From the NCBI RefSeq assembly GCF_030546805.1, contig NZ_JAUOPC010000011.1:124001-188000 (forward strand): 64,000 nt of DNA. The letters run 5' to 3'. The notes under the pieces were generated by a model. That model did no database searches and was not told where the DNA came from. It was given only the letters and a program-made list of their open reading frames with translations. Position numbers and translations under genes: made by a program. Positions 1 to 10,200 of this stretch are shown piece after piece; position 1 is the first letter of the stretch; every line of letters starts with the position of its first letter. Origin of the DNA: Cyclobacterium sp. 1_MG-2023 (GTDB lineage: Bacteria > Bacteroidota > Bacteroidia > Cytophagales > Cyclobacteriaceae).

Positions 1-1304
1 ATTTTGACGGAGTGAATGGCTTCCAAATTAAACTTCATCGCAGATAGCATTTGACCAATACCATCATGCATATCTCTGGATATTCTTTTGCGTTCTTCTT
101 CTTGACCTTCAAGGATAAGAGCTGAACGGAATTGTTGCTCTTTGACCTTTTTTTCAATCTTTTCTTTATTTATTTCTCGAGAGATGGTTTCAGCTTCTTT
201 TTTCTCGGTTTTATCAGTACTTATCATAAGTAACTGATTGGGTGTTCCTTGGTTGTCTTGCGTGGGAATTAAATTAATTTTGAGCCATACAAAGTCGCCT
301 GCTTCATTGACCACCCTGATTTCACCTGTCCAGGGCTTATTGTTTAAGATCATTTTTTGGATGTTTTTCAAATAATCTTCACCATATCCCTGGTCTTGCA
401 TCCAATTGAAAATGTTTGAAGGGCGTTCACCTTCAAACTCCATTACGGAAATAAATTTTTCCGAAAAGTCTATAAATTCTCCGGTGACTTCACATTTCGC
501 ATATAAAGTAAAATCTTCTACAGCAACTTCCACTTCTAATAGATCTTGATAGGCCTGTTCCAAGGAGGCATATAAAGTACTTAGTTCTAAGGTGAGTTTT
601 TTTGCCTTTCTTTGAGAGTTGTCTTGTTCTTCAAAAGTTTTTCTAATGCTTTTGGCGGAGGGGATAAAGATAAAAAATACCTCAAATAAGATGACAGCTA
701 AAGATAAAATTAGCAGGAGTCCTTCAATATTTTTCAGGTTCATGACCCTTATACTTGCCTCTTTATCGTATTGAAAAACAATCTTATCCATTCCTTTTAG
801 GAAAGTGGCTTCATGGGCAATAATAACTTCTGTATTTTTTAAAATTTGATCTTTGGGACTGTCAATGTTATTTTTTAATAATCGTAGGATCTCCTCTGCG
901 GCAACTACAATGGTGTCAAAATCTGAATTGATACGGTTAAATAAGTCCTTTACTTCAGCACTGTTTTGTGTTTTTACTCCTAGGGAATCAATACCTAATT
1001 GGAGGGTGAAGTGTACGGCCTTCCATTCATTCAATGCCTCTTCCAATTCCTTTACCCTTATAAAATCATTTGAAGAAGGGGAAGGTTTGGTCAATAAGAG
1101 TACACACTTGCTGATCTTCTGGCTAAGCATTCTCTGCCTACCGGATAAGTTAATAATTCGCGAATCATTTTCTTGTTCACTGATGAACTTTTGAACCAAT
1201 ATTTGGCTCAATATGATGCTGAGTGCAATGGCACTCAAGGCGACAAGATAATACTTGCCTAGCTTTTTGAATTTAGGTTTTTTGGACGTATCCTGACTTT
1301 CCAT
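1..1304 (-). CDS. NarX-like membrane sensor histidine kinase (partial, C-terminus off the left edge)
   Basis: The reading frame is open from an ATG at 1304 down to base 1, giving about 434 residues; the kinase ATPase domain lies outside the window. Visible order: membrane segment about residues 17-36, an extracytoplasmic sensor region, a second membrane segment about 195-216, a PAS-like domain about 260-375 (with WTGEIRVVNEAGDFVWLKI), then the dimerization/phosphoacceptor segment ISRDMHDGIGQ with the phosphorylated His near residue 413. The DMHDG motif is the HisKA_3 type of NarX/NarQ/DegS kinases. Just after the first membrane segment is NLSGRQRMLSQK (about 52-63), which resembles the nitrate-binding P-box of NarX and the PilJ-type sensor domain. 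Beside nirBD it most likely senses nitrate or nitrite; the ligand is inferred. Its response regulator would lie beyond the left edge. Confidence 0.85.
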   Translation of the reverse strand, partial: MESQDTSKKPKFKKLGKYYLVALSAIALSIILSQILVQKFISEQENDSRIINLSGRQRMLSQKISKCVLLLTKPSPSSNDFIRVKELEEALNEWKAVHFTLQLGIDSLGVKTQNSAEVKDLFNRINSDFDTIVVAAEEILRLLKNNIDSPKDQILKNTEVIIAHEATFLKGMDKIVFQYDKEASIRVMNLKNIEGLLLILSLAVILFEVFFIFIPSAKSIRKTFEEQDNSQRKAKKLTLELSTLYASLEQAYQDLLEVEVAVEDFTLYAKCEVTGEFIDFSEKFISVMEFEGERPSNIFNWMQDQGYGEDYLKNIQKMILNNKPWTGEIRVVNEAGDFVWLKINLIPTQDNQGTPNQLLMISTDKTEKKEAETISREINKEKIEKKVKEQQFRSALILEGQEEERKRISRDMHDGIGQMLSAMKFNLEAIHSVK

Positions 1305-1326
1305 AAGTGGTTTAACTGCTTAAAAG

Positions 1327-1343
1327 TACGTAAAACCACTTAA
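1327..1343. promoter_or_regulatory. TACGTA / ACTTAA box upstream of the sensor kinase gene
   Basis: TACGTA at 1327-1332 is followed after 5 bases by ACTTAA at 1338-1343, about 23 bp before the kinase start codon. The same two elements, with a slightly longer spacer, occur in the nirB/cobA divergent region. This suggests a shared operator, but TACGTA alone is not rare in DNA of this composition, so the site is tentative. Confidence 0.4.
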
Positions 1344-1529
1344 AAATCCCATCCTGTATACGAAAGAAATATTAGGTAATCACAAGGCATGGGTTAATTT
1401 CTTGAGCCGGGTAGGGGTTAAGGTTGTATTTGCCTGATTGATGTGTTTTTCCGTATCATTTCTATAAATGGCTCAAAAATGATTTATGAAAATGGGGATA
1501 AAGGGAGGCAAAATTTTTCATGAAATGCC

Positions 1530-1913
1530 TTAATCCTCAAAACCGACATAAACATATCCATTTTCGACCTTTACAGGGTAAGTTGCTATGTCACAATAAT
1601 CTCCATTTAAATTCTTTCCCGTTTGAAGGGAAAATGTTTTTTTATGAAAGGGACAGGCTACTTTCGGTTCATTTTTTTCGGATCCTATCATTCCTCTTGA
1701 TAAGGCCATTTGCATTTTGTGTGGGCAGAGGTTTTGACAGGCATACCATTCACCCCGTCTGCTAAAGTTATAAATGGCAATTTGTAGGTCTTTGTATTTT
1801 ACACAAGCACCTCCATTTTCAGGAAAGGCAGAAACAGGTGCCGCCTTAAACCAAGTGGAAATTTTGGTATGGTCTGTAGTTTTGTACTTTTCCAGAAGTG
1901 TTGTCGTTGTCAT
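1530..1913 (-). CDS. nirD: Nitrite reductase (NADH) small subunit, Rieske-type NirD
   Basis: This is the 127-residue small subunit of assimilatory NAD(P)H nitrite reductase, a cytoplasmic partner of NirB. It is a single Rieske fold. Unlike NirD proteins that have lost the cluster, it keeps both ligand pairs: Cys63-Pro-His65 and Cys87-Pro-Phe-His90. A bound [2Fe-2S] centre is therefore likely. It starts 45 bp after nirB on the same strand, so the two are almost certainly cotranscribed. The ATG start gives an N-terminus typical of the family. The sensor kinase gene follows on the same strand after a gap of about 225 bp. Confidence 0.93.
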   Translation of the reverse strand: MTTTTLLEKYKTTDHTKISTWFKAAPVSAFPENGGACVKYKDLQIAIYNFSRRGEWYACQNLCPHKMQMALSRGMIGSEKNEPKVACPFHKKTFSLQTGKNLNGDYCDIATYPVKVENGYVYVGFED

Positions 1914-1958
1914 TGTATAAAAATTAGGTTTAAAAGAAATTTTATTTTGGTAGGTATA

Positions 1959-4457
1959 TTACCCCCAGCTCACAGGCGCCTTTTGTCCTCGAACTTCATT
2001 GAAGGCTACTTGAGGATCGCCTTGGTCATCGTTTACAAAATGCTGGAATTTTGCCCTTAGTTTTGGGTCGTTGACCACTTCTTTCCACTCACAGGCATAG
2101 GTTTCGATTTTAAAGGCCATCTCTCGCTCTAGTTCCTCGCCAATATTGAGGGAATCGTTGACCACCACTTCCCGCAAGTAATCTATTCCACCGTCCAGTT
2201 TGTTAAGCCAAGTAGCGGTTCTGGTTAGAGGGTCGGCTGTTCGTATATAGAACATCAGGTAGCGATCTATGTATTTTAAGCAAGTGGCACTATCCACATC
2301 ATTGATTAGTAGTTTTGCATGCTGAGGTTTTGAACCTCCATTACCTCCTACATAAAGGTTCCAGCCTTTTTCAGTGGCAATGATACCGAAATCCTTGCTT
2401 TGAGCTTCTGCACATTCTCTGATGCAACCGGAAACGGCGCCTTTTAATTTATGCGGAGATCGCAAACCACGGTACCTTTCTTCCACCTCTATAGCGAAGG
2501 AGACGGCATCTTGAACCCCATAGCGACACCAAGTAGAGCCTACGCAACTTTTTACAGTTCTCAGTGATTTGCCATAAGCATGTCCACTTTCAAATCCTGC
2601 ATCAATAAGCTCTTCCCAAATATCGGGAAGTTGATCTACCCTTGCACCAAACATGTCTATACGCTGACCACCGGTTATTTTGGTATAAAGCCCGTATTTC
2701 TTAGCCACCTGAGCTATTACCATTAATTTTTCAGGACTAATTTCTCCACCCGGAACCCTTGGGACCACCGAATAGGTTCCACCTTTTTGGATGTTGGCCA
2801 AATACCTGTCATTGGAATCCTGAATGGTGTCTTGTTTTGTAATAAGTTCATTCCAAGTGCTAGCAAGGATAGAAGCCACAGCAGGCTTACAAGTTTCACA
2901 GCCATCGCCGGTCCCATACTGATTCAAAAGTTCATCATAGGATTTAATTTCTTTTATTTTCACAATGTCCAATAACTCTTGTCGGGAATATTCAAAGTGC
3001 GCACAGAGTGTGTTTTTGACCTGTTTTCCCATTGCTTTTAATTGACTCTTCAATAGGTCATTTACCATAGGAATACAGCCGCCGCAGCCTGTTCCTGCCT
3101 TGGTACAGGCCTTTATTTCATCAAGTTTTGTAAGCCCATCCTCTTCAATGATTTTACAAAGGGCTCCTTTGGTAACATTTTCACAAGAACAAATTTGTGC
3201 CTCAGCTGGAAGATCGCTAACTCCGGCACCCGTCGATGCTTTACCTCCTCGAGCACCAAGAATAAGGTCCTCAGGATTGGGAGGCAAAGGCATATTGTTT
3301 TGGGTCATCTGTAAGAGCATACCGTAGGCAGATGCCTCACCTACCAATATTCCTCCCAGTAAACGCTTGCCATCCAATGAAATATTGATTCTTTTATATT
3401 CTCCTGAGTTTTTATTATGGTATACAATAGGAGTGGAAGGTTCATTGATCCCAAAGGCATCTCCGAAACTGGCCACATCAATCCCTATGAGTTTTAGTTT
3501 GGTAGACATGTCGTAGCCAAGGAAGGGTTTGACCTTATTACCGGTAAGTTGATTGACCACTTGGGTAGCCATTTCGTAACCCGGTGCAACAAGCCCATAA
3601 ATCATGTTCTGGACGGAGGCCACCTCTCCTATAGCAAAGATGTCTTTGTCTTCAATGGTTTGAAGATATTCATTCACCACCACTCCGCCACGTTCAGCAT
3701 AGGAGAGTCCACAGGTTTTTGCCAATTCATCACGGGGTTTAATTCCCGCAGAAATGACCAACATTTCTATCGGTAGTTCCGAACCATCCTTAAAATCAAG
3801 TCCGGATAATTTTCCGTTTCCTTTGATTTGTTGGGTGTTTTTATTGAGATGAATACTTATACCTAAGTCTTCAAGTTTTGACTTGAGGAGTGAGGAGCCT
3901 GCTTCATCGAGTTGCCTGGGCATTAGGCGAGGGGCAAATTCTACTACATGGGTTTCCAGCCCCATGTCCCTTACGGCCTTTGCTGCCTCAAGCCCTAAAA
4001 GCCCTCCGCCTATAACTGCTGCTTTTTTAACATTTTTGCCAAAATCTATGATAGCTTCAAGGTCTTCCAAGGTCCTGTATACAAAAACGCCTTTCTTTTC
4101 TACGCCGTTAATAGGAGGGACCATTGCCCCTGATCCGGTGGCTAAAATTAACTTGTCATAAGGTACCTCTGTTCCTGTGTGACTAATAACTTTCTTTTCT
4201 TCCCTATTGATCTCTGTTACTAGTTCATTTCTACGTAGTACGATGTCGTTTTCCTCGTACCATGACGAAGGTGCCAACAATAGATCTTCAGCAGTGGACC
4301 CAGTAAAATAATCACTTAGATGAACCCTGTCATAGGCAGGCCAATGCTCTTCTCCGAAAACAGTGATTTTAAAAGCCTTGTCAGGATCGGCTTGCCTTAG
4401 TTTCTCACAAAACTTATAACCTACCATGCCATTTCCGATTACTACTATCTTTGTCAT
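1959..4457 (-). CDS. nirB: Nitrite reductase (NADH) large subunit, NirB
   Basis: At 832 residues it has the usual NirB length. It reduces nitrite to ammonium in the cytoplasm with electrons from NAD(P)H via FAD, Fe-S centres and siroheme. Domain order: FAD-binding Rossmann motif at the N-terminus (VVIGNGMVG), NAD-binding motif near residue 148 (AVIGGGLLG), BFD-like [2Fe-2S] domain (CSC near 425, then CTKAGTGCGGC), a second short BFD-like segment ending GDGCETCKP, then the sulfite/nitrite reductase domains. The siroheme/[4Fe-4S] cysteines are present: a C-x5-C pair near 638-644 (SCVGSTWC) and a C-x3-C pair near 678-682 (SGCIREC). It is divergent from cobA, which supplies the siroheme precursor, with a 162-bp regulatory region between them. 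Confidence 0.97.
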   Translation of the reverse strand: MTKIVVIGNGMVGYKFCEKLRQADPDKAFKITVFGEEHWPAYDRVHLSDYFTGSTAEDLLLAPSSWYEENDIVLRRNELVTEINREEKKVISHTGTEVPYDKLILATGSGAMVPPINGVEKKGVFVYRTLEDLEAIIDFGKNVKKAAVIGGGLLGLEAAKAVRDMGLETHVVEFAPRLMPRQLDEAGSSLLKSKLEDLGISIHLNKNTQQIKGNGKLSGLDFKDGSELPIEMLVISAGIKPRDELAKTCGLSYAERGGVVVNEYLQTIEDKDIFAIGEVASVQNMIYGLVAPGYEMATQVVNQLTGNKVKPFLGYDMSTKLKLIGIDVASFGDAFGINEPSTPIVYHNKNSGEYKRINISLDGKRLLGGILVGEASAYGMLLQMTQNNMPLPPNPEDLILGARGGKASTGAGVSDLPAEAQICSCENVTKGALCKIIEEDGLTKLDEIKACTKAGTGCGGCIPMVNDLLKSQLKAMGKQVKNTLCAHFEYSRQELLDIVKIKEIKSYDELLNQYGTGDGCETCKPAVASILASTWNELITKQDTIQDSNDRYLANIQKGGTYSVVPRVPGGEISPEKLMVIAQVAKKYGLYTKITGGQRIDMFGARVDQLPDIWEELIDAGFESGHAYGKSLRTVKSCVGSTWCRYGVQDAVSFAIEVEERYRGLRSPHKLKGAVSGCIRECAEAQSKDFGIIATEKGWNLYVGGNGGSKPQHAKLLINDVDSATCLKYIDRYLMFYIRTADPLTRTATWLNKLDGGIDYLREVVVNDSLNIGEELEREMAFKIETYACEWKEVVNDPKLRAKFQHFVNDDQGDPQVAFNEVRGQKAPVSWG

Positions 4458-4553
4458 ACTGGTATTTTTTACGTTGGAAGATTGCCTTTCTAAGTAGTTT
4501 CTTACTCGTATTTCATTTAAATCAAGCGCTAAGTTAAAAGTAATTTTTTAAAA

Positions 4554-4587
4554 TACGTATAATTACGTAAAAAATTACTTAAATTTG
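4554..4587. promoter_or_regulatory. Divergent nirB/cobA control region with tandem TACGTA boxes and a cobA -7 element
   Basis: TACGTA occurs at 4554-4559 and inside TTACGTAA at 4563-4570, one helical turn apart, followed by ACTTAA at 4577-4582. TAAATTTG at 4580-4587 matches the Bacteroidota -7 consensus TAnnTTTG. It would start cobA transcription at about 4594, some 26 bp before the cobA start codon. The boxes then sit near -25 to -40 of cobA, as an activator site would. I found no equally good -7 element on the nirB side. Confidence 0.5.
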
Positions 4588-4619
4588 TTTTCATAAATAA
4601 GTAATAAAACTGAATAAAG

Positions 4620-5378
4620 ATGAGCTCAGCCAAATTATCCATAGTGGGAGCAGGACCCGGAGATCCTGAATTGATAACCCTAAAAGCCATAAGAGCTTTA
4701 GAAAATGCCGATGTGATATTATATGATGCCTTAGCAAATGAGGCTTTATTAGACCATGCTCAGGAAAGCAGCTTAAAGATTTTTGTAGGAAAAAGGGCCG
4801 GCCAACACTCCCGTAAGCAAGAAGAAATAAATAGCATGATTGTCAATTGGGCTAAAACCGGAAGTCATGTAGTAAGACTTAAAGGAGGTGATCCTTATGT
4901 ATTTGGTCGGGGTCATGAAGAACTTGAATATGCTGAGAAACACGGAATAGAAACTACTTATATTCCCGGGATTAGCAGTGCCATGGCAGTGCCGGGCCTT
5001 GCAGGAGTGCCACTTACCAAAAGGGGAGTCAATGAAAGTTTTTGGGTGGTCACAGGGACTTTAAAAGACCACAGTACTGCCAAAGACTTGTATTTGGCGG
5101 CCCAATCTTCGGCCACGGTAATTATCTTAATGGGAATGAAGAAACTTACTGAGATTGTAAGCCTTTTTGCTGGATACCGAGGAAATGATGAACCCATTTG
5201 TTTGATTCAAAATGGAAGCAAAGCGGAGGAGCGCTTTTTATCCGGAGACTTAAAAAGTATTCTTTCCCTGCAAGAAACTGCGGCTTTGGAGTCTCCGGCA
5301 GTTATCGTAATCGGGAAGGTGGTTAAAGAAAGGGAACTTAAGGAAAGACTTACTCAGGAAATGAGGATGGTTAAGTAA
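4620..5378 (+). CDS. cobA: Uroporphyrinogen-III C-methyltransferase (siroheme pathway)
   Basis: This 252-residue SAM-dependent methyltransferase converts uroporphyrinogen III to precorrin-2, the first step toward siroheme. Family motifs are clear: VGAGPGDPELITLKA at the N-terminus, LKGGDPYVFGRGHEE in the middle, and GVPLTKRG. The length matches a stand-alone SUMT (CobA/SumT) without the CysG dehydrogenase/ferrochelatase half, so other enzymes elsewhere must finish siroheme. It is the only plus-strand gene in the nitrate locus, divergent from nirB and convergent with the rubredoxin-containing gene. Its placement and shared control region indicate that it makes cofactor for NirB. Confidence 0.95.
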   Translation: MSSAKLSIVGAGPGDPELITLKAIRALENADVILYDALANEALLDHAQESSLKIFVGKRAGQHSRKQEEINSMIVNWAKTGSHVVRLKGGDPYVFGRGHEELEYAEKHGIETTYIPGISSAMAVPGLAGVPLTKRGVNESFWVVTGTLKDHSTAKDLYLAAQSSATVIILMGMKKLTEIVSLFAGYRGNDEPICLIQNGSKAEERFLSGDLKSILSLQETAALESPAVIVIGKVVKERELKERLTQEMRMVK

Positions 5379-5417
5379 AATCCCTTTACCCAGCCAATGG
5401 GAAAGGATTACTTAACC
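5369..5417. terminator. Long hairpin at the end of cobA, probable bidirectional terminator
   Basis: GGTTAAGTAA at 5369-5378 pairs with TTACTTAACC at 5408-5417. The stem continues inward, with small bulges, to CCCA/TGGG around a 5-base loop. The stem includes the cobA stop codon. There is no long U-tract. It separates cobA from the convergent gene at 5562-7028. Confidence 0.6.
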
Positions 5418-5561
5418 ATATTTCCGGTTTAACCCGAATCAGGAAAAGGATAATCCGGGCAAGGTAAAATGATGAAATTAATTTATTATTTCATAACAGA
5501 CATCATCATTTGCTTGTAAATCTACTTTACGCGAGAAAGTATAATTAGCCCGGAGATAATT

Positions 5562-7028
5562 TCAGCTTTCAATAAATTTGAATGCGGATTTGGGGCTGTC
5601 GCAAATTGGGCAGGTATAACTGTCGGGCAATTTGATAAAGGAAGTGTAAGGCTCAATATCGGATTCCGGGTCTCCGTATTTTTCATCGAAGACAGAAAGA
5701 CAGTTTTTACACTGGTATTTTTTATTAATTTTCTTTACTTCTGAAGCTTTAGGGTCGGTAAGTTCTTGTGTTTTTTGCAGTTCAAGTTGGTCATAATATT
5801 TATAACTCAACTCTATCAATAAAGGTGGAAGCGTTTCTAAAGGAACCTGTTTTACGAAGTATAGGTATTCAGAAAGGTTTGGGTTGAATTTTTTTGAATA
5901 AAGAATATTGAAGGTATCAGGGTCATTTTCTTTTTCTTTTTCCGCTTTTTCTATGGCAACGGTAGTAAATAAAGACATGGGTTTCGTCTTTATGGAAAAG
6001 CTCAGACCATAAGTACTGATGTCTTGCTTGTCTAAAGCGCGGACAAGGTAATTTTTCAGTTCAAGTGCTTCTTCATCAAGTACCGGTATGTGCCAATTTA
6101 ATTCAATGGAACTGTGTCTTATATTTATGCCGAATTTACCCAATAGTTTTTCCCAGCTGAGCCTGTCTTTTTCAGCTATACCTTTTACTATAAGGGATTT
6201 CCAAGGTGTCAAACATATTTTCCCAATATTGGTCTTGATACAGAGTTGACAAAGAGCAATTAAAAATGCAATTGAAAATTTATTGTTTCTCCAATAAAGT
6301 CCCAACCAATACTTGCCGCCAACAATACGGTTCATGCCCTCATAATAAGGTGTAGTGCCTTCAGGATAATCCAATTCCTGTTCCATCTTTTGAAGGTCGG
6401 GTTGGACTTTATTTATGACTTGTTGATAAATTTCTTCGTATTTCAAGCGCTCTTCAAAAGGAGCTAAGGCTTCAATTTCTTTGGCTACTTTTGCCAGGTC
6501 ATAACCATATATTAGCTCAGGTGCACACCAAGGTTTGGTATCAACTTTTGAGAAATTTAAATATAAATACCAATAATTTTCAACAGGAGAAGCCACAAAG
6601 TTAATATTTCCGGTAAAAAGAGGTACCAGACTTTGAACAGGATCCGTAATGTTTATTTTTAGCTTGGGTTTGTAATCAAAAGTATCCAATACATAATGAT
6701 AGGTATGGGATGCCAGCCAATGGGTAGTAGGCATAACATCCACAGCAGGATAGGAGGAAACAATATTGTGATACTCCTCTCCGTCAGTATCGAATGGGGT
6801 GTCAATCGAATTAAAGGTATGGTTTAGGGATTCAAGGTTTTTATTTTTCAAGGGGAATAAAACATCCTGACGGGAACCTAAGTGAATATAGCTGGTGCCG
6901 AGAGCCTGAACAGTTTGGATCATTTTCAGGAAATCTCCGGGAGAGATTATTCCTCCTTTAACAAATACTCTGACTAAATCTGCTTTTTGCATTTTGATTT
7001 TTATTTTTTGGGCCTTTAAAATATGCAT
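5562..7028 (-). CDS. Sulfite/nitrite-reductase-fold protein with C-terminal rubredoxin domain
   Basis: The protein has 488 residues from the first ATG, or 476 if it begins at the ATG at 6992 (MQKADLVRV), which removes a lysine-rich stretch. The N-terminal part resembles the ferredoxin-like half-domains of sulfite/nitrite reductases (for example FVKGGIISPGDFLKMIQTV and YIHLGSRQDVLFPL). Where siroheme enzymes carry the first cysteine pair, this protein reads SSYPAVDVMPTTHW. No canonical C-x5-C / C-x3-C siroheme set is visible. The C-terminal 50 residues are a complete rubredoxin: Cys440-x2-Cys443 and Cys473-x2-Cys476. It lies directly downstream of the nitrate reductase on the same strand. An electron carrier or accessory role for nitrate or nitrite reductase is inferred; catalysis by siroheme is unlikely. 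Confidence 0.75.
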   Translation of the reverse strand: MHILKAQKIKIKMQKADLVRVFVKGGIISPGDFLKMIQTVQALGTSYIHLGSRQDVLFPLKNKNLESLNHTFNSIDTPFDTDGEEYHNIVSSYPAVDVMPTTHWLASHTYHYVLDTFDYKPKLKINITDPVQSLVPLFTGNINFVASPVENYWYLYLNFSKVDTKPWCAPELIYGYDLAKVAKEIEALAPFEERLKYEEIYQQVINKVQPDLQKMEQELDYPEGTTPYYEGMNRIVGGKYWLGLYWRNNKFSIAFLIALCQLCIKTNIGKICLTPWKSLIVKGIAEKDRLSWEKLLGKFGINIRHSSIELNWHIPVLDEEALELKNYLVRALDKQDISTYGLSFSIKTKPMSLFTTVAIEKAEKEKENDPDTFNILYSKKFNPNLSEYLYFVKQVPLETLPPLLIELSYKYYDQLELQKTQELTDPKASEVKKINKKYQCKNCLSVFDEKYGDPESDIEPYTSFIKLPDSYTCPICDSPKSAFKFIES

Positions 7029-7213
7029 TTATGCCCTGCTCAATTCAATTTGGTGTAATTTGCTTTGGTCCTTAAAATTCAAGCCTCATTATTGGCTGAG
7101 GTTAAACATGTTTTCTTTTCAAGTTGCCGTTGCATTGTAAATTTATAGGCTTTCGCTCAATTGTCAAGGTAATTCTTTTTGACCCGAATGCCGGAAGAAA
7201 GATGTACAATTGT

Positions 7214-10200
7214 CTATACCTGAATGCTAACCATCAGTGCATCATCTAAGATTTCTTTGACCTCAGGCTTGCAGCTCCCACATCCCAGTCCTGCACCGGT
7301 TTGCTGGCAAAGGGCCCTAAATTCCTTGCACCCGGATTGTATGGCTTTTGTTAGATTTCCTTTTCCAACTTGCCCACAGGAGCATACCACTTCTCCGATG
7401 ACTTCTTCTTTGCTTGAACTGCCTCTAAGGAGTTCCTGCCGCTTGCTGGACAATTCAGTTTTTTCCTCAATTAATTTTTTGAATTCGGCAAATTCAGACT
7501 TATCCCCCATCAGAATTGCGCCCACCAAGCGGTCTTTGTAGACGATGCATTTTTTATAATAGGTTTGAGCAGAATCTATCAAAAGTATTTCTTCGTAACC
7601 TTCAGCATTGGCCGGCTTTTCCGGAATGCCTATGGAGCAGAGATCCAGATCCGCAAATTTCAAAATATTCATGGGAACACTGCCCTTGTAACTGCTGAGC
7701 AAATCACCGGTTATGTATCTGGAAGCTGTGTCTGCTTGAGATTCAGCCGCGGCGGTTATTCCATTGAGCTTGCCTTTATGTTCAGCAATTTCTCCCATGG
7801 CAAAGATATCAGGGTCACTGGTCTGCAGGTAGTCATTTACTTTTAATCCCCTACCACAGATTAATCCCGCTGATTTTCCCAATTCTATATTAGGTCGAGT
7901 CCCGATGGCATAAACCACCGCATTGCAAGCGATACTTTGCCCACTTTTGAGGTTTGCAGTAATGTTTTTATTGTCCCCATGAGACTCCAATAAAGACAGT
8001 TGATTGTTCATAAACAGCTGTACGCCCATTTCTTCCAGTCTTTCTCTTAAAAGTGAACTTGCCAAAGGATCCAATTGCCTTTCCATTAAGCGGGAACCCA
8101 ATTGGACGATGGTCACCTTCATGTCTATTTCTCTAAGTGCTGCAGCCAATTCTAAACCCAATAAACCTCCTCCTGCAATAAGTACATGGCCTTTATAGTT
8201 TAAATATTTTTTTAGGTCATCTGCATTTTCTCTATTTCTCATGGTAAATACACCAGGTAAATGCATGGGAGCATCCGGCGGTACGAACGCCCGACTACCC
8301 GTAGCTAATATGAGCGTTCCATAATGATGAACTTTACCTTTTTCATCAGTAACTGTTTTATTAGATCGATCTATAGATTCTATACCATTTTCCACAAACA
8401 GTTTAATGTTAAGCTTGTCCATTGCTGCAGGTGATTTGAATTTTAACAAATCATTCCAGTTTTTATGTGCATTTACATAATCGGGTAGTAAAACCCTGTT
8501 GTAAAATGGATGCTTTTCTTTAGAGAACACATGGATTTCATCTTCCTGATTGAATTCTCTGTAAGAATTAATGAAGCGATAGGCTGCAGCTCCGGCCCCT
8601 ATTATCACGATCTTTTGTTTTACTGTTTTATACAGAGCCACCTGTACCACCGAATACTTAAAATCGGGTTGCTTAGAAACCGGATCCATGGTGTTTCCTG
8701 TCAAATTATTGGCCCTGGCAAAATCGTTACCTAATATTTTCCCCCAGTGCATGGGCATAAACACCATACCCTTTTTAATTTTATCAGTAAGCTGTGCATG
8801 TATCCTAACTTCTCCTCTCACCCCTGATACCAATACGGTATCTCCTTCTTTTATGCCTCTTTCTTTGGCATCATCCGGATGAATTTCTAAAAAAGGACTG
8901 GGGATATGGCTGTTTAATTTATTGACTTTTCCGGTCCTGGTCATGGTGTGCCACTGGTCTCGAATCCTACCTGTGGTTAAAATAAGCGGGAATTCAGGCC
9001 TTGGTTTTTCATAGCTGTTTTTCAGTCCTGAAGTTAAAATTTGTGCACGCTGGTTAGGCGTATAGAATTGGTGATCTGTAAATAATCGTTTGGTGCCACC
9101 TTGGGCCTTATTTAAAAATGGCCATTGGACAGTGCCCTGCTGCTTCAAATAGTCATAATCTAAACCGGAGATGTCAATGTTAGTGTTTTTTGTCAACTGG
9201 CAATATTCGGCATAAACTTCAGCCATATTACTGAAGTCAAAACCGGGAAAATTCATTTTTTTGGCAAACCGAATCAAGATTTCTGCATCCGGAAGTGCTT
9301 CTCCCGGGGGAGTCTTGAATGGGCTGAGGTGACTTATTCTTCTTTCAGAATTGGTCATGGTCCCTTCCTTCTCACCCCAGCCTGCTGCAGGAAGTACTAG
9401 GTCGGCATAGGGTATGGTTTCATTCTTATTAGAAATATCCTGTACCACCACAAACCTTGCTTTTTTTAGGGCTTTTTCTACTTTTCTAGCCTCGGGCATG
9501 CTCACCAAAGGGTTGGTACATATTACCCATAGCGCTTTAATGGAACCATCTTCTATGCCCTCAAATATTTGTGTGGCAGTTTTTCCCGGATTGGCTGAAA
9601 TATTATCCACGCCCCAGAAATCTGCCACTTCCTTGCGGTGTTCAGGATTGCCTAAATTCTTGTGGCAAGCCAACAGTGTAGCCATTCCACCTACTTCTCT
9701 ACCACCCATCGCATTGGGTTGCCCTGTTAAACTAAATGGTCCCGATCCCGGTTTCCCAATATGACCTGTAATTAAATTTAGGTCTATTAATGCCAGGTTT
9801 TTGTTCACCCCATCCGCACTTTGATTAAGCCCCATGGTCCAGAGTGAAAGAAAAGCTTTGGCATTGCCTATATAGGAGGCGGCCAGTTTTATGTCTTCTA
9901 TGGGTACACCACATATTTCTGAGGCCTCTTCCAAAGTAGTTTTCATTACCTGATCCTTATAAGCATCAAACCCATCTGTATGGTTTTTTATAAATGCCAG
10001 GTCAATGTCACCCTGTTCAATAATACACCTACCAATTGCCAAGAAAAGAACTTCATCCGTACCGGGGTGAAGTTGCAAGTGGAGATCAGCGATGGAACAA
10101 CTTTGGGTGGCCCTTGGATCTGCAACAATTATTTTTACCTCAGGATTTTCTTCCTTATGTTGCTCTATTCTTCTCCAAAGAATGGGATGGCACCAAGCGG

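Noticed and set aside
853-1194. 113-codon plus-strand frame
   Set aside because: It is antisense to the sensor kinase, whose domains are clear on the minus strand.
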